A DNA stretch of 64,000 bases from an uncultured Oscillospiraceae bacterium (GTDB taxonomy: Bacteria; Bacillota; Clostridia; Oscillospirales; Oscillospiraceae). Location of the stretch: contig CALWVV010000001.1 in the NCBI GenBank assembly GCA_944385035.1, positions 186,001-250,000 of the forward strand. Reading direction: 5' to 3'. Of the stretch, positions 26,801 to 36,181 are shown piece after piece. The notes beneath the pieces are model-generated. The model was not told the origin of the DNA and made no database searches. It was given only the letters and a program-made list of their open reading frames with translations. The position numbers and the translations under genes are program-made. Numbering within the stretch: the first letter of the stretch is position 1; the number at the start of each line of letters is the position of its first letter.

Positions 26801-28171
26801 ATATCCGTTGACCAGGGCATCCAACACCTGGGCAGCCACGCCTCCGGCAGAGACGGAACCGTCCCCTCCCTCCTCCACCACTACGGAAAAGGCATAGGGG
26901 GCGTCCTCATTGCGAAGAAACCCCGCAAACCATGCACTGGGCTGCTTGCCCCCTCCCACCTCGGCCGTGCCCGACTTGGCGCACACGTCCATATTGGGAA
27001 AGCGATTTGCACCGTAATTCACCACCACGTTGTTGGCCATCATATCAGCCAGCTGCTGGGCGGTGTCCTTCTTGATCAATGTACCCGTATGTCTGGCCAG
27101 ATGGGGCAAAGCGGGCAGAGGCAATTCCCCTTCGGTCTTCAGCACCAGATAGGGCACGGCGGCCTTGCCGCCGTTTCCGATGGCCCCCATCCATACCATC
27201 ACGGCACAGGGGTTCACCAGGTCGTTATACTGCCCCACACCCGACCATCCAAGCTGGCCCACAGAGGCCCCGCTGAGCTCATAACTGCCTTTGGCCGTGG
27301 AAATGCCGCTTACCGAGTAGCTATCCAGCATGCCCGCCTTCTCCACATAGCGGCTCATGGTCTCCTCCCCCAGCTCCACTGCCAGCTGAGCAAATACCCC
27401 GTTGCAGGAACAGGCCAGGGCATCGGCAATGTCCATTTCTCCGTGGGCATAGGGGCAGGTGATCTCCTCGCCCCCTACGGTGGTAGAACCATCACAGGAA
27501 AAGGCGCGGGAATAGAGATCCGGGAGGTTCTCAAGAGCGGCAGTAAGAGTAATGGTCTTGAACACTGACCCCGGAGTAAAGGAGCTGGACAGGAAGCGAT
27601 TGACATAAACTCCTTCATATCGCTCATCCCCCTCCTGAATCTCCGGGGGATCGGCCGGATCAAAGGTGGGAGCAGAAACCATACACAGGATCTCCCCCGT
27701 CTTGTAGTTATAGACGCCCACCGCCCCCTTATGGCCCTTCAGGGCCTCATAGGCGATATAATTGAGACGGGCATCTAAAGTAAGGTAGAGATCATTTCCC
27801 TGGCCGAAGGGATTATCCGCCCCAGTCAGGAAATTATAGCCGGAGAGCTTATCGGCAAAGGCCACCAAAGCGCTGGTACCGATGGAACCGGCAGGGTCCC
27901 CCACCGCATGGAGGGTAGCTTTACGGACCGTGGCGTTGGCATAATACTGCCGGTTTCCATCCTCGTCCACCCAGGACAGCACATCCCCGTCCCGGTCCAG
28001 CACCCGGCCTACCGCCAGAGCCCCATTGGAGTTGTAGAGGTGCCGGTTGGCGGCAAAGGATGCCCAGTCTCCTCCGAAGAGGAAGAATTTGATCACAAAC
28101 AGGCCCAATCCCAACACCAGCGCCAGGGTTAACGCCAGGCAGATCAGGGTGCGCTTTTCAATTTTTCTCAT
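26798..28171 (-). CDS. Class B penicillin-binding protein (PbpA-like transpeptidase)
   Basis: A 457-residue membrane-anchored transpeptidase that cross-links peptidoglycan. One N-terminal transmembrane helix (about 8-30), a short linker, then the transpeptidase with all three motifs: SVFK (Ser202 nucleophile, Lys205), SCN (255-257) and KSGT (400-403). The non-catalytic pedestal is small, as in PbpA of the SpoVE/RodA-paired type. AAGGAGG lies 6 nt before the ATG. Its start overlaps the end of the FHA-SEDS gene by 14 bp, so the glycosyltransferase and its transpeptidase partner are translationally coupled. Confidence 0.92.
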   Translation of the reverse strand: MRKIEKRTLICLALTLALVLGLGLFVIKFFLFGGDWASFAANRHLYNSNGALAVGRVLDRDGDVLSWVDEDGNRQYYANATVRKATLHAVGDPAGSIGTSALVAFADKLSGYNFLTGADNPFGQGNDLYLTLDARLNYIAYEALKGHKGAVGVYNYKTGEILCMVSAPTFDPADPPEIQEGDERYEGVYVNRFLSSSFTPGSVFKTITLTAALENLPDLYSRAFSCDGSTTVGGEEITCPYAHGEMDIADALACSCNGVFAQLAVELGEETMSRYVEKAGMLDSYSVSGISTAKGSYELSGASVGQLGWSGVGQYNDLVNPCAVMVWMGAIGNGGKAAVPYLVLKTEGELPLPALPHLARHTGTLIKKDTAQQLADMMANNVVVNYGANRFPNMDVCAKSGTAEVGGGKQPSAWFAGFLRNEDAPYAFSVVVEEGGDGSVSAGGVAAQVLDALVNGY

Positions 28172-29936
28172 AGCCGGCCTCCTTCTTGGTTCTCGCGCCG
28201 CTCAGCCATTGTGGGCCGTGGAAATTTTGCTTGCGGATGGCAAAGCTGGCATCCCGCCGCGTGTCGGCAGCCTTGAGGAAAGCCAACAGCCCCCAGGCAG
28301 AGAGCATGGACGAGCCGCCGTTGGAGACAAAGGGGAAGGTGACTCCGGTAAGGGGCAGAATGTCCACCGACCCCATCACATTCAAAATGGTCTGGAACAC
28401 CAAAAGGCTGGTGGCAGCACAGGCGGCAATGGCATAGAAACTGGACCGCCCCGCCCGGCAGCAGCGCACGGCAAACACTGCCAGGGCCACAATGCATAAT
28501 ACGGCCAAAACCGCAATCACCAGCCCCCACTCCTCACACAGCATGCCGAACACCAAGTCGGTATCCGCGGCGGCCACCCGGTGCAGCCACCCCTCCCCCG
28601 GTCCCACGCCAATCAGTCCCCCGGATGCAGCGGCGGACATGGTCCGGGTCTGTTGGTAGCCCCCGGCGGAGGCCTGTTCCCACACATGGCCCCAGGAGGC
28701 AAAGCGCCGCAGCACATAGGGCTTCAGGCTCACCAGGGTAAAGGCCCCGAACACCGCCCCGCCGCAGACGAGGGCCAGGGTGGCAAAGTCCCCGGAGCGC
28801 AGGTAGGCAATGACCAGAAAGGTAATGAAAAAGATGGCGGCAGTGCCAAAATCACTCATCAGGGCCAAGCAGCCCATGCACACCCCGGTAAGCAAAATAA
28901 AAAGCCCCAGGTTCCGCTTGCGAAACAGCCGCTCCAACGTGGCCGCTCCCGCAAAGATGTAACAGATTTTGGCCAGCTCCGAGGGCTGAAAGGACATCCC
29001 CAGAATACTGATCCAGTTGGCCGCCCCATATTTCACCTGCCCTACCACCAAAGACAGCCCCAGAAGTCCCACTGCTCCGGCGGCCATGAGCCAGCGAATC
29101 TTTTTCACCCGCTCCAGGTCCCGGAGAAAGACCCCCAGGATTAAAAAGAGGACGATCCCCAGCACAATGGCCGCCAGCTGCTTCGGTACCGACCCTGGTG
29201 CGGAGGAGGCAGTGACCGCCAGGGACAGGGTGGACAGGAAAAAGGCAATGGTCTCCATCTCAAAGCCGGTACGCCCCAAGGCGCCCATACCGGTACAATA
29301 GATCCACATCAATCCCGTCAGACACAAAAAGCAGACCGGAACCAGAAGGATGTGCTCCTCCCCCCGCAGCAGAAAGTGGAATGCGGTAAGAATCTGAAAG
29401 AGGGTAAGGATCCCCAGGGAGCCCCAGGGGGAAACCGGCTTCTCTTCCGGCTTCTCCGGCTCCTGCCGACTGGGTGCCGGGAGCAGTACGGTCTCCACTC
29501 CGCCCAATCCCAGCACATCCCCCAGCTTCACCGCTGCGCCCTCAGGGCTCACTGGGGTGCCGTTCACAGTGGTACCGCTTTTAGAACCCAGGTCATACAC
29601 GGTCCACCCCTCCTCGCCCCGGATGAGGGCGGCGTGCTGGCGGGAGACCACCGGGTAATTGAGTACCACGTCATTGCTCTCTCCCCGGCCCAGGAGGTTT
29701 TCCCAATGGCTTAGAGGTTCCCCTGCCCCATTGGGCAGAGAAAGTACTGCCCAAACCTCTGGCTTTGGGGAAGCGTTGATGAGAGACCGAATCACCTTAG
29801 CCAGCATGGCGATGGCCAGTGCTGGAAATACAAAGCGCAGAATCAGGGTATACCAGGCAAACACCTGAGGATACTCCAGCGGCAGCTGACGCAGGGCATT
29901 GGCCGCAGAAATCACGGCAGATACAAATTGGGACAA
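28158..29936 (-). CDS. FHA-domain SEDS glycosyltransferase (FtsW/RodA/SpoVE family)
   Basis: A 592-residue membrane protein fusing a cytoplasmic FHA domain to a SEDS peptidoglycan polymerase. After a first helix (about 20-50), the FHA motifs GRGESND (83-89), SRQH (98-101) and the SGTTVNG loop (120-126) bind phosphothreonine; the SEDS part (about 170-560) has roughly ten helices and the conserved stretches SFQPSELAK, DFGTA and GVTFPFVSNGGSS. The start is TTG at 29936, chosen for GGAGG 7 nt upstream; an ATG 90 nt further out has no such site. Likely controlled by a Ser/Thr kinase, not encoded here. Confidence 0.92.
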   Translation of the reverse strand: MSQFVSAVISAANALRQLPLEYPQVFAWYTLILRFVFPALAIAMLAKVIRSLINASPKPEVWAVLSLPNGAGEPLSHWENLLGRGESNDVVLNYPVVSRQHAALIRGEEGWTVYDLGSKSGTTVNGTPVSPEGAAVKLGDVLGLGGVETVLLPAPSRQEPEKPEEKPVSPWGSLGILTLFQILTAFHFLLRGEEHILLVPVCFLCLTGLMWIYCTGMGALGRTGFEMETIAFFLSTLSLAVTASSAPGSVPKQLAAIVLGIVLFLILGVFLRDLERVKKIRWLMAAGAVGLLGLSLVVGQVKYGAANWISILGMSFQPSELAKICYIFAGAATLERLFRKRNLGLFILLTGVCMGCLALMSDFGTAAIFFITFLVIAYLRSGDFATLALVCGGAVFGAFTLVSLKPYVLRRFASWGHVWEQASAGGYQQTRTMSAAASGGLIGVGPGEGWLHRVAAADTDLVFGMLCEEWGLVIAVLAVLCIVALAVFAVRCCRAGRSSFYAIAACAATSLLVFQTILNVMGSVDILPLTGVTFPFVSNGGSSMLSAWGLLAFLKAADTRRDASFAIRKQNFHGPQWLSGARTKKEAGYEKN

Positions 29937-29983
29937 GTTCTTCCCTCCTCTCTGTGTCCGGGAAGTCCCATTGGATTTGTTCC

Positions 29984-30012
29984 AGCATACTACATTCCCA
30001 CTGGGGATACAA
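29984..30012 (-). promoter_or_regulatory. Promoter of the SEDS/PBP operon
   Basis: On the minus strand TTGTAT (30012-30007), 17-nt spacer, TATGCT (29989-29984); the -10 is modest. Confidence 0.6.
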
Positions 30013-30037
30013 GGGCGGTTTTGCACAAACTAGCGGT

Positions 30038-30073
30038 AAAAAAAGGACGCGGCGGAATGGTTCCGCCGCGTCC
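30038..30073 (-). terminator. Terminator of the fatty-acid operon
   Basis: GGACGCGGCGGAA (30045-30057), loop TGG, complementary arm (30061-30073); on the minus strand a T-run follows. It lies just past the fabT stop and closes the 13-gene operon. Confidence 0.92.
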
Positions 30074-30080
30074 GGTCCGT

Positions 30081-30533
30081 TTATTGCTTTGCTGGAAGCT
30101 GGTTTAGCTCAGGCATGAGCTCGTCAGAAATGATGGTGAGCATCTCCTCCAGCTTCTCCACATCCTGGGCAGGAAACCGCTCTTTAATCCGGTCCATCAC
30201 CGTGGACAGGTAGCGGTAGCTCACGTTATAGTAGTCAATATATTTCTGGGTTACCGCCAGGTGATACTCCCGCTTGTCCTCGGGGGACTGTATCTTTCTC
30301 ACATAGCCCTTCTGGACAAGGCTGTTGATCTTATAGGCGGCATTGGGGGGCGAGATATTTACAAAGCTGGAGAACTCCGCGATGGTGGGGTTGCCCAGGG
30401 CGTTGATGATCTCCATGCAGAAGGTCTCCACCGTGGTGAGGCTGGCCTCCCGATCCTGAAACCGGGAAAAAACCGCCTGGTAAAAATGGAGCTTAAATTT
30501 CGTATACACTTGATTAAAAGCCTGATCCAGCAT
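30081..30533 (-). CDS. fabT: MarR-family regulator, FabT-like
   Basis: A 150-residue winged-helix protein: an N-terminal helix (LDQAFNQVYTKFKLHFYQAV), a helix-turn-helix (TIAEFSSFVNISPPNAAYKINSLVQKGYV, about 50-78), a wing with KIQSPEDKREYHLA, and a C-terminal dimer helix. As the last gene of the fab/acc operon it most likely is the FabT-type repressor that responds to acyl-ACP. GGAGG is 7 nt before the ATG at 30533. Its probable operator is the triple repeat at 40885-40926, which would make the operon self-limiting; binding itself is inference. Confidence 0.85.
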   Translation of the reverse strand: MLDQAFNQVYTKFKLHFYQAVFSRFQDREASLTTVETFCMEIINALGNPTIAEFSSFVNISPPNAAYKINSLVQKGYVRKIQSPEDKREYHLAVTQKYIDYYNVSYRYLSTVMDRIKERFPAQDVEKLEEMLTIISDELMPELNQLPAKQ

Positions 30534-30599
30534 AGCGCTTCCTCCTGCAATTTCTTCTATCATAGCCAGTATAACAAACTTACAGGCGGGAAGCAACCG

Positions 30600-31025
30600 T
30601 TACTGAATGACAAAGGTCAGCTCGCACCGGGCGGCAATCTTACCCTCCACCTTGGCCACCGCCTTACCGTAGCCGATGGGACCGTGCTGCTCCACCAGCT
30701 CGCACTCCAGCTCCAGCACATCTCCGGGCAGCACCGGCTGTTTGAACCGGGCATTCTTCACCCCGCCGAAAATGGCCAGCTTGCCCTTGTTCTCCGGCAG
30801 GGACAGGGCGGCTACCGCTCCGGTCTGGGCCAGAGCCTCCAGAATGAGCACCCCAGGCATAATGGGTTTTCCGGGGAAATGGCCCACAAAAAAGGGCTCG
30901 TTCATCGTAACACATTTGATTCCCGTGGCCTTTACCCCCGGCTCACAGTCCGTGATTTTGTCCACCAGCAGGAAAGGAGGACGGTGGGGGAGAATATCCA
31001 TAATTTCCTGAATGTTCAGTTCCAT
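30600..31025 (-). CDS. fabZ: 3-hydroxyacyl-ACP dehydratase FabZ
   Basis: Dehydrates 3-hydroxyacyl-ACP to trans-2-enoyl-ACP in fatty-acid elongation. The 141-residue hot-dog protein has the catalytic His49 in [13 protein letters not shown] and Glu63 in [15 protein letters not shown] precedes the ATG at 31025, which lies 2 nt after the fabF stop. No fabA/fabM/fabN isomerase is seen in the operon, so how unsaturated acids are made here is not explained by this window. Confidence 0.96.
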   Translation of the reverse strand: MELNIQEIMDILPHRPPFLLVDKITDCEPGVKATGIKCVTMNEPFFVGHFPGKPIMPGVLILEALAQTGAVAALSLPENKGKLAIFGGVKNARFKQPVLPGDVLELECELVEQHGPIGYGKAVAKVEGKIAARCELTFVIQ

Positions 31026-31027
31026 TG

Positions 31028-32269
31028 TTAGCCCTCCCACTTTTTGAAGACCAGGCAGGTGTTGTGCCCTCCGAAGCCCAGGGAATCGGAAATGGCCACC
31101 TTGATGTCCGTCTTCCGGCCCTCATTGGGTACGATGTCCAGGTCACAGGCAGGATCGGGCACCTGGTAGTTGATGGTGGCGGGGACAAAGCCGTCCTTCA
31201 GGGCCAGCACAGAGAACATAGCCTCCACCGCGCCGCTGGCTCCCAGCAGGTGGCCGGTCATAGACTTGGTGGAGCTGACCATCAGCTCTTTGGCATGCTC
31301 CCCAAAGACCTGGTGGAGGGCGGCGGTCTCGCCGCTGTCGTTGAGGGGGGTTGAGGTGCCGTGGGCGTTCACATAGTCCACCTCAGCTGCGGCCATGCCC
31401 GCATCCTCCAGAGCCTGGCGGATACACTCCGCGCTCCAGGTGCCGTGGGGGTCGGGGGCCGTGATGTGGTAGGCATCGCAGGTGGCGCCGTAGCCCACGA
31501 TCTCTCCGTAGATCTTGGCGCCTCGTGCCTGGGCATGTCCCAGCTCCTCCAGCACCAGAATGGCCGCGCCCTCGCCCATGACAAAGCCGCTGCGCTCTGC
31601 GTCAAAGGGGATGGAAGCCCGCTTTGGATCGTCTGCGGTAGTCAGGGCACTCATGGAGGTAAAGCCGCCCATGGCCAGGGGGGTAATGGAAGCCTCGGCA
31701 CCGCCGGAGAGCATCACCTCGGCGTAGCCGTCCCGGATGTGGCGGAAGGCATCGCCCACGGCGTTGCTGCCGCCGGCACAGGCTGCCACGGGGCAGATGC
31801 ACATGCCGTGCAGCCCCAGGCGGATGGCAATGTGGCCGGCGGCCAGATTGGTGATAGACATAGGAATAAAGAAGGGGGACACCTTGTCAAAGCCCCGGAC
31901 ATTGCCCGCCTCGCAGGAGGACTGGATGGTGGCAATGCCGCCGATGCCGCTGGAAACGGACACGCCGCACCGGGCTGTGTTCTCCTGCTCCAGGTTAAGG
32001 CCGCTGTCCTGCACCGCCTCCACTGCCGCGGTAACGGCAAATTGGGTGAAGCGGTCCATACGCTTAGCCTCTTTCTTGTCCAGAGCCACAGTGGGGTCAA
32101 AGTCCTTGACCTCGGCGGCCAGAGAGACCTTCTGATTGCTATGATCGTACAGGGTAATGGGGGCGATGCCGCATACGCCGTCCTTCACAGCCTGCCAGCT
32201 GTCGGGAGCGGTGTTGCCCACAGGGGTGACCGCGCCGATGCCGGTGATGACAACTCGTCTTTTTTCCAT
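31028..32269 (-). CDS. fabF: 3-oxoacyl-ACP synthase II
   Basis: Condenses malonyl-ACP with acyl-ACP. The 413-residue thiolase-fold enzyme has the Cys-His-His triad: Cys164 (VAACAGG), His303 (NAHGTSTP) and His340 (SMTGHLLGA). The start ATG at 32269 has AAAGGA 8 nt upstream. It overlaps neither neighbour by more than the usual spacing: fabG ends 20 nt before it. Confidence 0.96.
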   Translation of the reverse strand: MEKRRVVITGIGAVTPVGNTAPDSWQAVKDGVCGIAPITLYDHSNQKVSLAAEVKDFDPTVALDKKEAKRMDRFTQFAVTAAVEAVQDSGLNLEQENTARCGVSVSSGIGGIATIQSSCEAGNVRGFDKVSPFFIPMSITNLAAGHIAIRLGLHGMCICPVAACAGGSNAVGDAFRHIRDGYAEVMLSGGAEASITPLAMGGFTSMSALTTADDPKRASIPFDAERSGFVMGEGAAILVLEELGHAQARGAKIYGEIVGYGATCDAYHITAPDPHGTWSAECIRQALEDAGMAAAEVDYVNAHGTSTPLNDSGETAALHQVFGEHAKELMVSSTKSMTGHLLGASGAVEAMFSVLALKDGFVPATINYQVPDPACDLDIVPNEGRKTDIKVAISDSLGFGGHNTCLVFKKWEG

Positions 32270-32289
32270 AATCCGCATCCTTTCTGCTC

Positions 32290-33033
32290 TCAAACGGCCA
32301 TGCCGCCGTCCACACACAGCACCTGGCCGGTGACATAGGCAGCCTCGTCCGAGGCGAAGAAGGCCACCGCATGGGCCACGTCCTCCGCCTGGCCCAGGCG
32401 GGCCATGGGGATGGTGGCGAGCATAGCCTCTTTGGCCTGCTCGGAAAGCACGGCGGTCATATCCGTATCAATAAAGCCAGGGGCCACCGCATTGACCGTG
32501 ATCTTCCGTCCGGCCAGCTCCTTGGCCAGGGACTTGGTCAGGCCGATGAGGCCCGCTTTGCTGGCGCAGTAGTTGGCCTGGCCGGGGTTGCCCCGCAGGC
32601 CCACAATGCTGCTCATGTTGATGATGCGGCCATAACGCTGGCGCATCATGGGACGGTAAACCGCCTTGCAGCAGCAGAAGGCCCCTTTCAGGTTGGTGTC
32701 CAGCACGGCATCGAAGTCCTCCTCCTTCATCTGGAGGGTCAGGCCGTCCCGTGTAATACCGGCGTTGTTGACCAGGATGTCAATGCGTCCAAAGGTGTCC
32801 AACACCTGCTTGACCATGTCCTCGCAGGCTTTGGCATCGGCCACGTCGGCCTTGATGGCCAGGGCCTTCACCCCCAGCGCTTCACACTCGGCCACAGTCT
32901 CCTGGGCGGCCTTCTCGTTGCCGGCGTAGTTGACCGCCACGTTGGCTCCCTGGCGGGCAAACTCCAGGCAGATAGCCCGGCCGATTCCACGGCTTCCGCC
33001 GGTGACCAGGGCGATTTTTCCAGTTAAGCTCAT
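32290..33033 (-). CDS. fabG: 3-oxoacyl-ACP reductase FabG
   Basis: NADPH-dependent short-chain dehydrogenase reducing 3-oxoacyl-ACP. The 247-residue protein has the Rossmann motif TGGSRGIG (11-18), NNAG (89-92), and the Ser142-Tyr155-Lys159 catalytic set (SSIVG, YCASK). AAAGGAG precedes the ATG by 9 nt. It lies 4 bp downstream of fabD. Confidence 0.96.
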   Translation of the reverse strand: MSLTGKIALVTGGSRGIGRAICLEFARQGANVAVNYAGNEKAAQETVAECEALGVKALAIKADVADAKACEDMVKQVLDTFGRIDILVNNAGITRDGLTLQMKEEDFDAVLDTNLKGAFCCCKAVYRPMMRQRYGRIINMSSIVGLRGNPGQANYCASKAGLIGLTKSLAKELAGRKITVNAVAPGFIDTDMTAVLSEQAKEAMLATIPMARLGQAEDVAHAVAFFASDEAAYVTGQVLCVDGGMAV

Positions 33034-33037
33034 GGGG

Positions 33038-33967
33038 TTATTCTCCTTTCAGGGCGGCGATGGCAGCTTCCAGTTCAGAAACCGTCTCTACCGGGTAACA
33101 CTTGATTTCCTTAGCAGTCTTCTTTACAAAGCCGGACAGGGCCCGGCCGGGGCCGATCTCCACCACGGTGTCCACCCCCAGCTCGTGGAGGCGGCGGATG
33201 GTATCCTCCAGATAGACGCTGGACTGGACCTGCTGCTCCAGGAGATTAGGAATGGTATCCCGCTCCCCTTTCAAATCTCCCAGGCAGTTAAAGAGCACGG
33301 GAATTTCCATCTCACCAAAGGTTACACTCTTAAACTTTTCCCGCAGGGCGTCTCCGGCAGGAGCCATCAGGGAAGTATGGAAGGGGCCGCTCACCTTCAG
33401 GGGGAGCACCCGCTTGGCCCCCGCGGCCTTTGCCAGCGCTCCAGCCTTGTCTACGGCGGCGGCGTCCCCGGAGATGACGATCTGTCCAGGGCAGTTGAAG
33501 TTGGTGCACTCCACCACGCCCGCATCAGAAGCTTCCCCGCACACGGCCTTCAGGCTCTCCCGGTCCATCCCCAGCACGGCCGCCATGCCACAGGGGCGGC
33601 CCTGGACCGCGCTGGCCATGGCCTGGCCCCGGAAGGCCACCAGAGAGATGGCGGTGGGGGCGTCAAACACTCCGGCACACTGGAGGGCAGAATACTCGCC
33701 CAGGCTGAGCCCAGCGGCATATTCCGGAACAATGCCCGCCTCTTTCAGCACAGCGGTGACCCCGGCGGCAAAGGCCACCATGCAGGGCTGGGTGTAACGG
33801 GTGTCATTGAGCTGCTCCTCAGGCCCGTCAAAGCACAGGCCTTTCAGGTCGAATTCCACCGGGGCACTGTCCAGCACCTGGCGGAACGCGGGGTAAGCTT
33901 CATACAGATCCCGGCCCATACCCACGTGCTGGGAGCCCTGGCCGGCATACAAAAAGGCAAGTTTCAT
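33038..33967 (-). CDS. fabD: Malonyl-CoA:ACP transacylase
   Basis: Loads malonate from CoA onto ACP. The 309-residue protein has GQGSQ (9-13), the nucleophile Ser88 in [10 protein letters not shown] and His197 in [15 protein letters not shown] lies 7 nt before the ATG at 33967. Its start overlaps the stop of the preceding flavin-enzyme gene by 4 bp (ATGA). Confidence 0.96.
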   Translation of the reverse strand: MKLAFLYAGQGSQHVGMGRDLYEAYPAFRQVLDSAPVEFDLKGLCFDGPEEQLNDTRYTQPCMVAFAAGVTAVLKEAGIVPEYAAGLSLGEYSALQCAGVFDAPTAISLVAFRGQAMASAVQGRPCGMAAVLGMDRESLKAVCGEASDAGVVECTNFNCPGQIVISGDAAAVDKAGALAKAAGAKRVLPLKVSGPFHTSLMAPAGDALREKFKSVTFGEMEIPVLFNCLGDLKGERDTIPNLLEQQVQSSVYLEDTIRRLHELGVDTVVEIGPGRALSGFVKKTAKEIKCYPVETVSELEAAIAALKGE

Positions 33968-35025
33968 TGGGAAACCCTCCATTCGTTCATCAGTTCGTCC
34001 ATCAATTCCCGGACATGGACCATCTTGTTCATCCGCCCCACATTAGAACCGCTGAAAAAGAGCCCCTCCTCTCGGTTACCCTTTACCGCTTCAATGAGGG
34101 CGTGGGTGATACAGAAAGGGATTTGGGTGGGAACGCAGCCCTTTATGCACCGGGAACAGCGCTGAGGGGCCTGACGAAGGCTCTGCTCCAGCCGCTCCAC
34201 CAAAGGCGTGCGCACCGCCCGGCCAGGCATGCCTACCGGGCTGTGGATAATGGTCAGGTCTTCCTCTCCGGCGTGCAAAAGGACGTCTTTATACCCCTGG
34301 GAGGCGTCGCACTCATAGGTAGCGATAAACCGGGTGGCCAGCTGCACTCCGGCCGCCCCCAGGCGGGTAAACCGGGCCATGTCCGAACCGGAATACACAC
34401 CTCCGGCCACAAACACCGGGATAGGGTGGCCGTATTTTTCCTCATAGGGCCACACCTCGGCCAGAACGCCGGGCAGCAGCTGCTCCAACGTGGGACAGGA
34501 ACCAGCTTTCAGCTGTTCTTCCTCAAAACCCAGGTGACCGCCCGCATCCTTGCCCTCCAGCACGATGAAATCGGCGGTGGTGTGGTACTTCCGATCCCAG
34601 GTCTTTAAAATGAGTTTGGCCGCCCGTGGAGAGGAGACAATGGGGGCCTTGGCGGCTTTTTCTCCCACCAGCTCGGGCAGGTCCAGGGGAAGCCCAGCTC
34701 CGGACACCACTGCGTCCACCCCCGCCGCCACAGCGGCTTTCACCGCGTCGGCATACTGGACGGTGGCCACCATGGCGTTCACCGCCACCACACCTACCCC
34801 CTTGGCGATCTCCTTAGCCTTGCCGATCTCTTGCTTCAATGCCCGGAGGTTGGCCTCAAAGGGGTTCTTTTCAAAATCGGACTCCAGGTAACCCGCGTCG
34901 GCGGTGCTGATGGTGCCCATGCCTCCACAGGCGGCCACCGCTCCGGCCAGGCCTCCCATGGAGACCCCCACCCCCATGCCCCCCTGGAGAATGGGCAGGG
35001 TCAATTCACGTTTTCCAATTCTCAT
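33964..35025 (-). CDS. NMO/FabK-superfamily flavoprotein with cysteine cluster
   Basis: A 353-residue TIM-barrel flavoprotein of the nitronate monooxygenase/FabK superfamily: ILQGGMGVGVSMGGLAGAVAACGG at the N-terminus, a central EGKDAGGHLG, and FVAGGVYSGSDMARFTRLGAAGVQLATRF for phosphate binding of FMN. It differs from its neighbour FabK by a longer C-terminal part with a CSRCIKGC cluster (about 296-303) that might bind metal or form disulfides. Two such genes in one FASII operon suggest either a second enoyl reductase or a detoxifying monooxygenase; sequence alone does not decide. TAA-ATG coupling to fabK upstream. Confidence 0.8.
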   Translation of the reverse strand: MRIGKRELTLPILQGGMGVGVSMGGLAGAVAACGGMGTISTADAGYLESDFEKNPFEANLRALKQEIGKAKEIAKGVGVVAVNAMVATVQYADAVKAAVAAGVDAVVSGAGLPLDLPELVGEKAAKAPIVSSPRAAKLILKTWDRKYHTTADFIVLEGKDAGGHLGFEEEQLKAGSCPTLEQLLPGVLAEVWPYEEKYGHPIPVFVAGGVYSGSDMARFTRLGAAGVQLATRFIATYECDASQGYKDVLLHAGEEDLTIIHSPVGMPGRAVRTPLVERLEQSLRQAPQRCSRCIKGCVPTQIPFCITHALIEAVKGNREEGLFFSGSNVGRMNKMVHVRELMDELMNEWRVSQ

Positions 35026-35952
35026 TTACTGCTCCAGCTCACGAAGGCGCTGCTCACAGCCGGCCTGGAGCTCTTCAAAAATTTTGCGCAGGGGCTTGAT
35101 TTCATGGAGCATACCGGCCACCTGTCCGGCCATGACGCTGCCGGTCTTTACGTCGCCGTCAAACACAGCCTTGCGCAGGGAACCCAGGGTAAAGTGCTCC
35201 AGCTCCATCCGGTCAGCGCCTTCCCGCTCCTTGGCGATGTAGGCGTTGGTCATCTGATTGCGAAGGCAGCGCACCGGGGCATCCACAGAGCGTCCGGTGA
35301 CCACAGTGGAGCGGTCGGTTGCCTTCAGCACCGCCTGCTTGTAGTTCTCGTGGACCGGGCACTCCTCGCTCACCAGCAGGCAGGTGCCCACCTGAACGCC
35401 GATGGCACCCAGGGCATAGGCAGCCAGCAGCTGACGGCCGCTGGCAATGCCGCCGGCGGCAATGACGGGGATGTCCACCGCCTCCACCACCTGAGGCACC
35501 AGGGCCATGGTGGTCAGCTCGCCCACATGGCCGCCGCTCTCGGTGCCCTCGGCGATAACGCCGTCCGCGCCCCGCTTGGCCACCAGCTTGGCCAGAGCCA
35601 CCGCAGGCACCACGGGAAATACCTTTATCCCAGCCTCTTTCCAGGCAGGGATAAAGCGGGAGGGATCACCGGCACCGGTGGTGACCACAGCCACCTTCTC
35701 CTCTGCGGCAATGGCGGCCAGCTCCTCCACCTGGGGGTGCATGAGCATAATATTCACACCAAAGGGCTTATCGGTGAGGCTGCGGCAGCGGCGGATGCTG
35801 TCCCGGAACATTTCAGGGGACATTCCGCCCCCGCCAATGAGGCCCAGGGCCCCGGCGTTGGAAACAGCAGCGGCAAACTCGGCGGTGGCAATGTTAGCCA
35901 TGCCGCCCTGGATAAAGGGAAATTCGATCCCCAGAAGCTCGTTTAATTTCAT
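35026..35952 (-). CDS. fabK: Enoyl-ACP reductase II FabK
   Basis: FMN-dependent enoyl-ACP reductase, the triclosan-insensitive type, doing the last step of each elongation cycle. The 308-residue protein has FPFIQGGMANIATAEFAAAVSNAG, the central AEGTESGGHVGELTTMALVPQVV motif, and IPVIAAGGIASGRQLLAAYALGAIGVQVGT. No fabI, fabL or fabV is present in the window. GGAGG precedes the ATG by 6 nt. A 218-bp hairpin-rich gap separates it from fabH upstream. Confidence 0.92.
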   Translation of the reverse strand: MKLNELLGIEFPFIQGGMANIATAEFAAAVSNAGALGLIGGGGMSPEMFRDSIRRCRSLTDKPFGVNIMLMHPQVEELAAIAAEEKVAVVTTGAGDPSRFIPAWKEAGIKVFPVVPAVALAKLVAKRGADGVIAEGTESGGHVGELTTMALVPQVVEAVDIPVIAAGGIASGRQLLAAYALGAIGVQVGTCLLVSEECPVHENYKQAVLKATDRSTVVTGRSVDAPVRCLRNQMTNAYIAKEREGADRMELEHFTLGSLRKAVFDGDVKTGSVMAGQVAGMLHEIKPLRKIFEELQAGCEQRLRELEQ

Positions 35953-36181
35953 GGTGTTCCTCCCACTTCAGCCTGTTAACCATCAGGCTGTCAATCTATG
36001 TATCAAGGGCCCTCCCGCAGGGAGTTCCGTCGCCCGCAGGCGGCGGAATGAATTTTTATCTGTTTTTGGAGCGGCTTTGCCGCTTCAAAAACACATCTCA
36101 GCCCGCAAGTGTACAAGCGCAGCGAGTGCGCGCAGCGGGCTGCAAACCTCAATGGTAAAAACCTTGGTTTTTACCATTGAA
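35953..36181. repeat. Three-hairpin intergenic segment inside the fatty-acid operon
   Basis: The only long gap in the operon. It contains no gene but a series of inverted repeats: TTCCGTCGC/GGCGGAAT-type near 36025-36050, GTTTTTGGAGCGGC with GCCGCTTCAAAAAC near 36062-36093, CAGCCCGC/GCGGGCTG at about 36100-36143, and a perfect TCAATGGTAAAAACC/GGTTTTTACCATTGA at 36150-36181 that includes the fabH stop codon. They could trim or stabilise the mRNA, or be an inserted repeat element. Confidence 0.6.
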
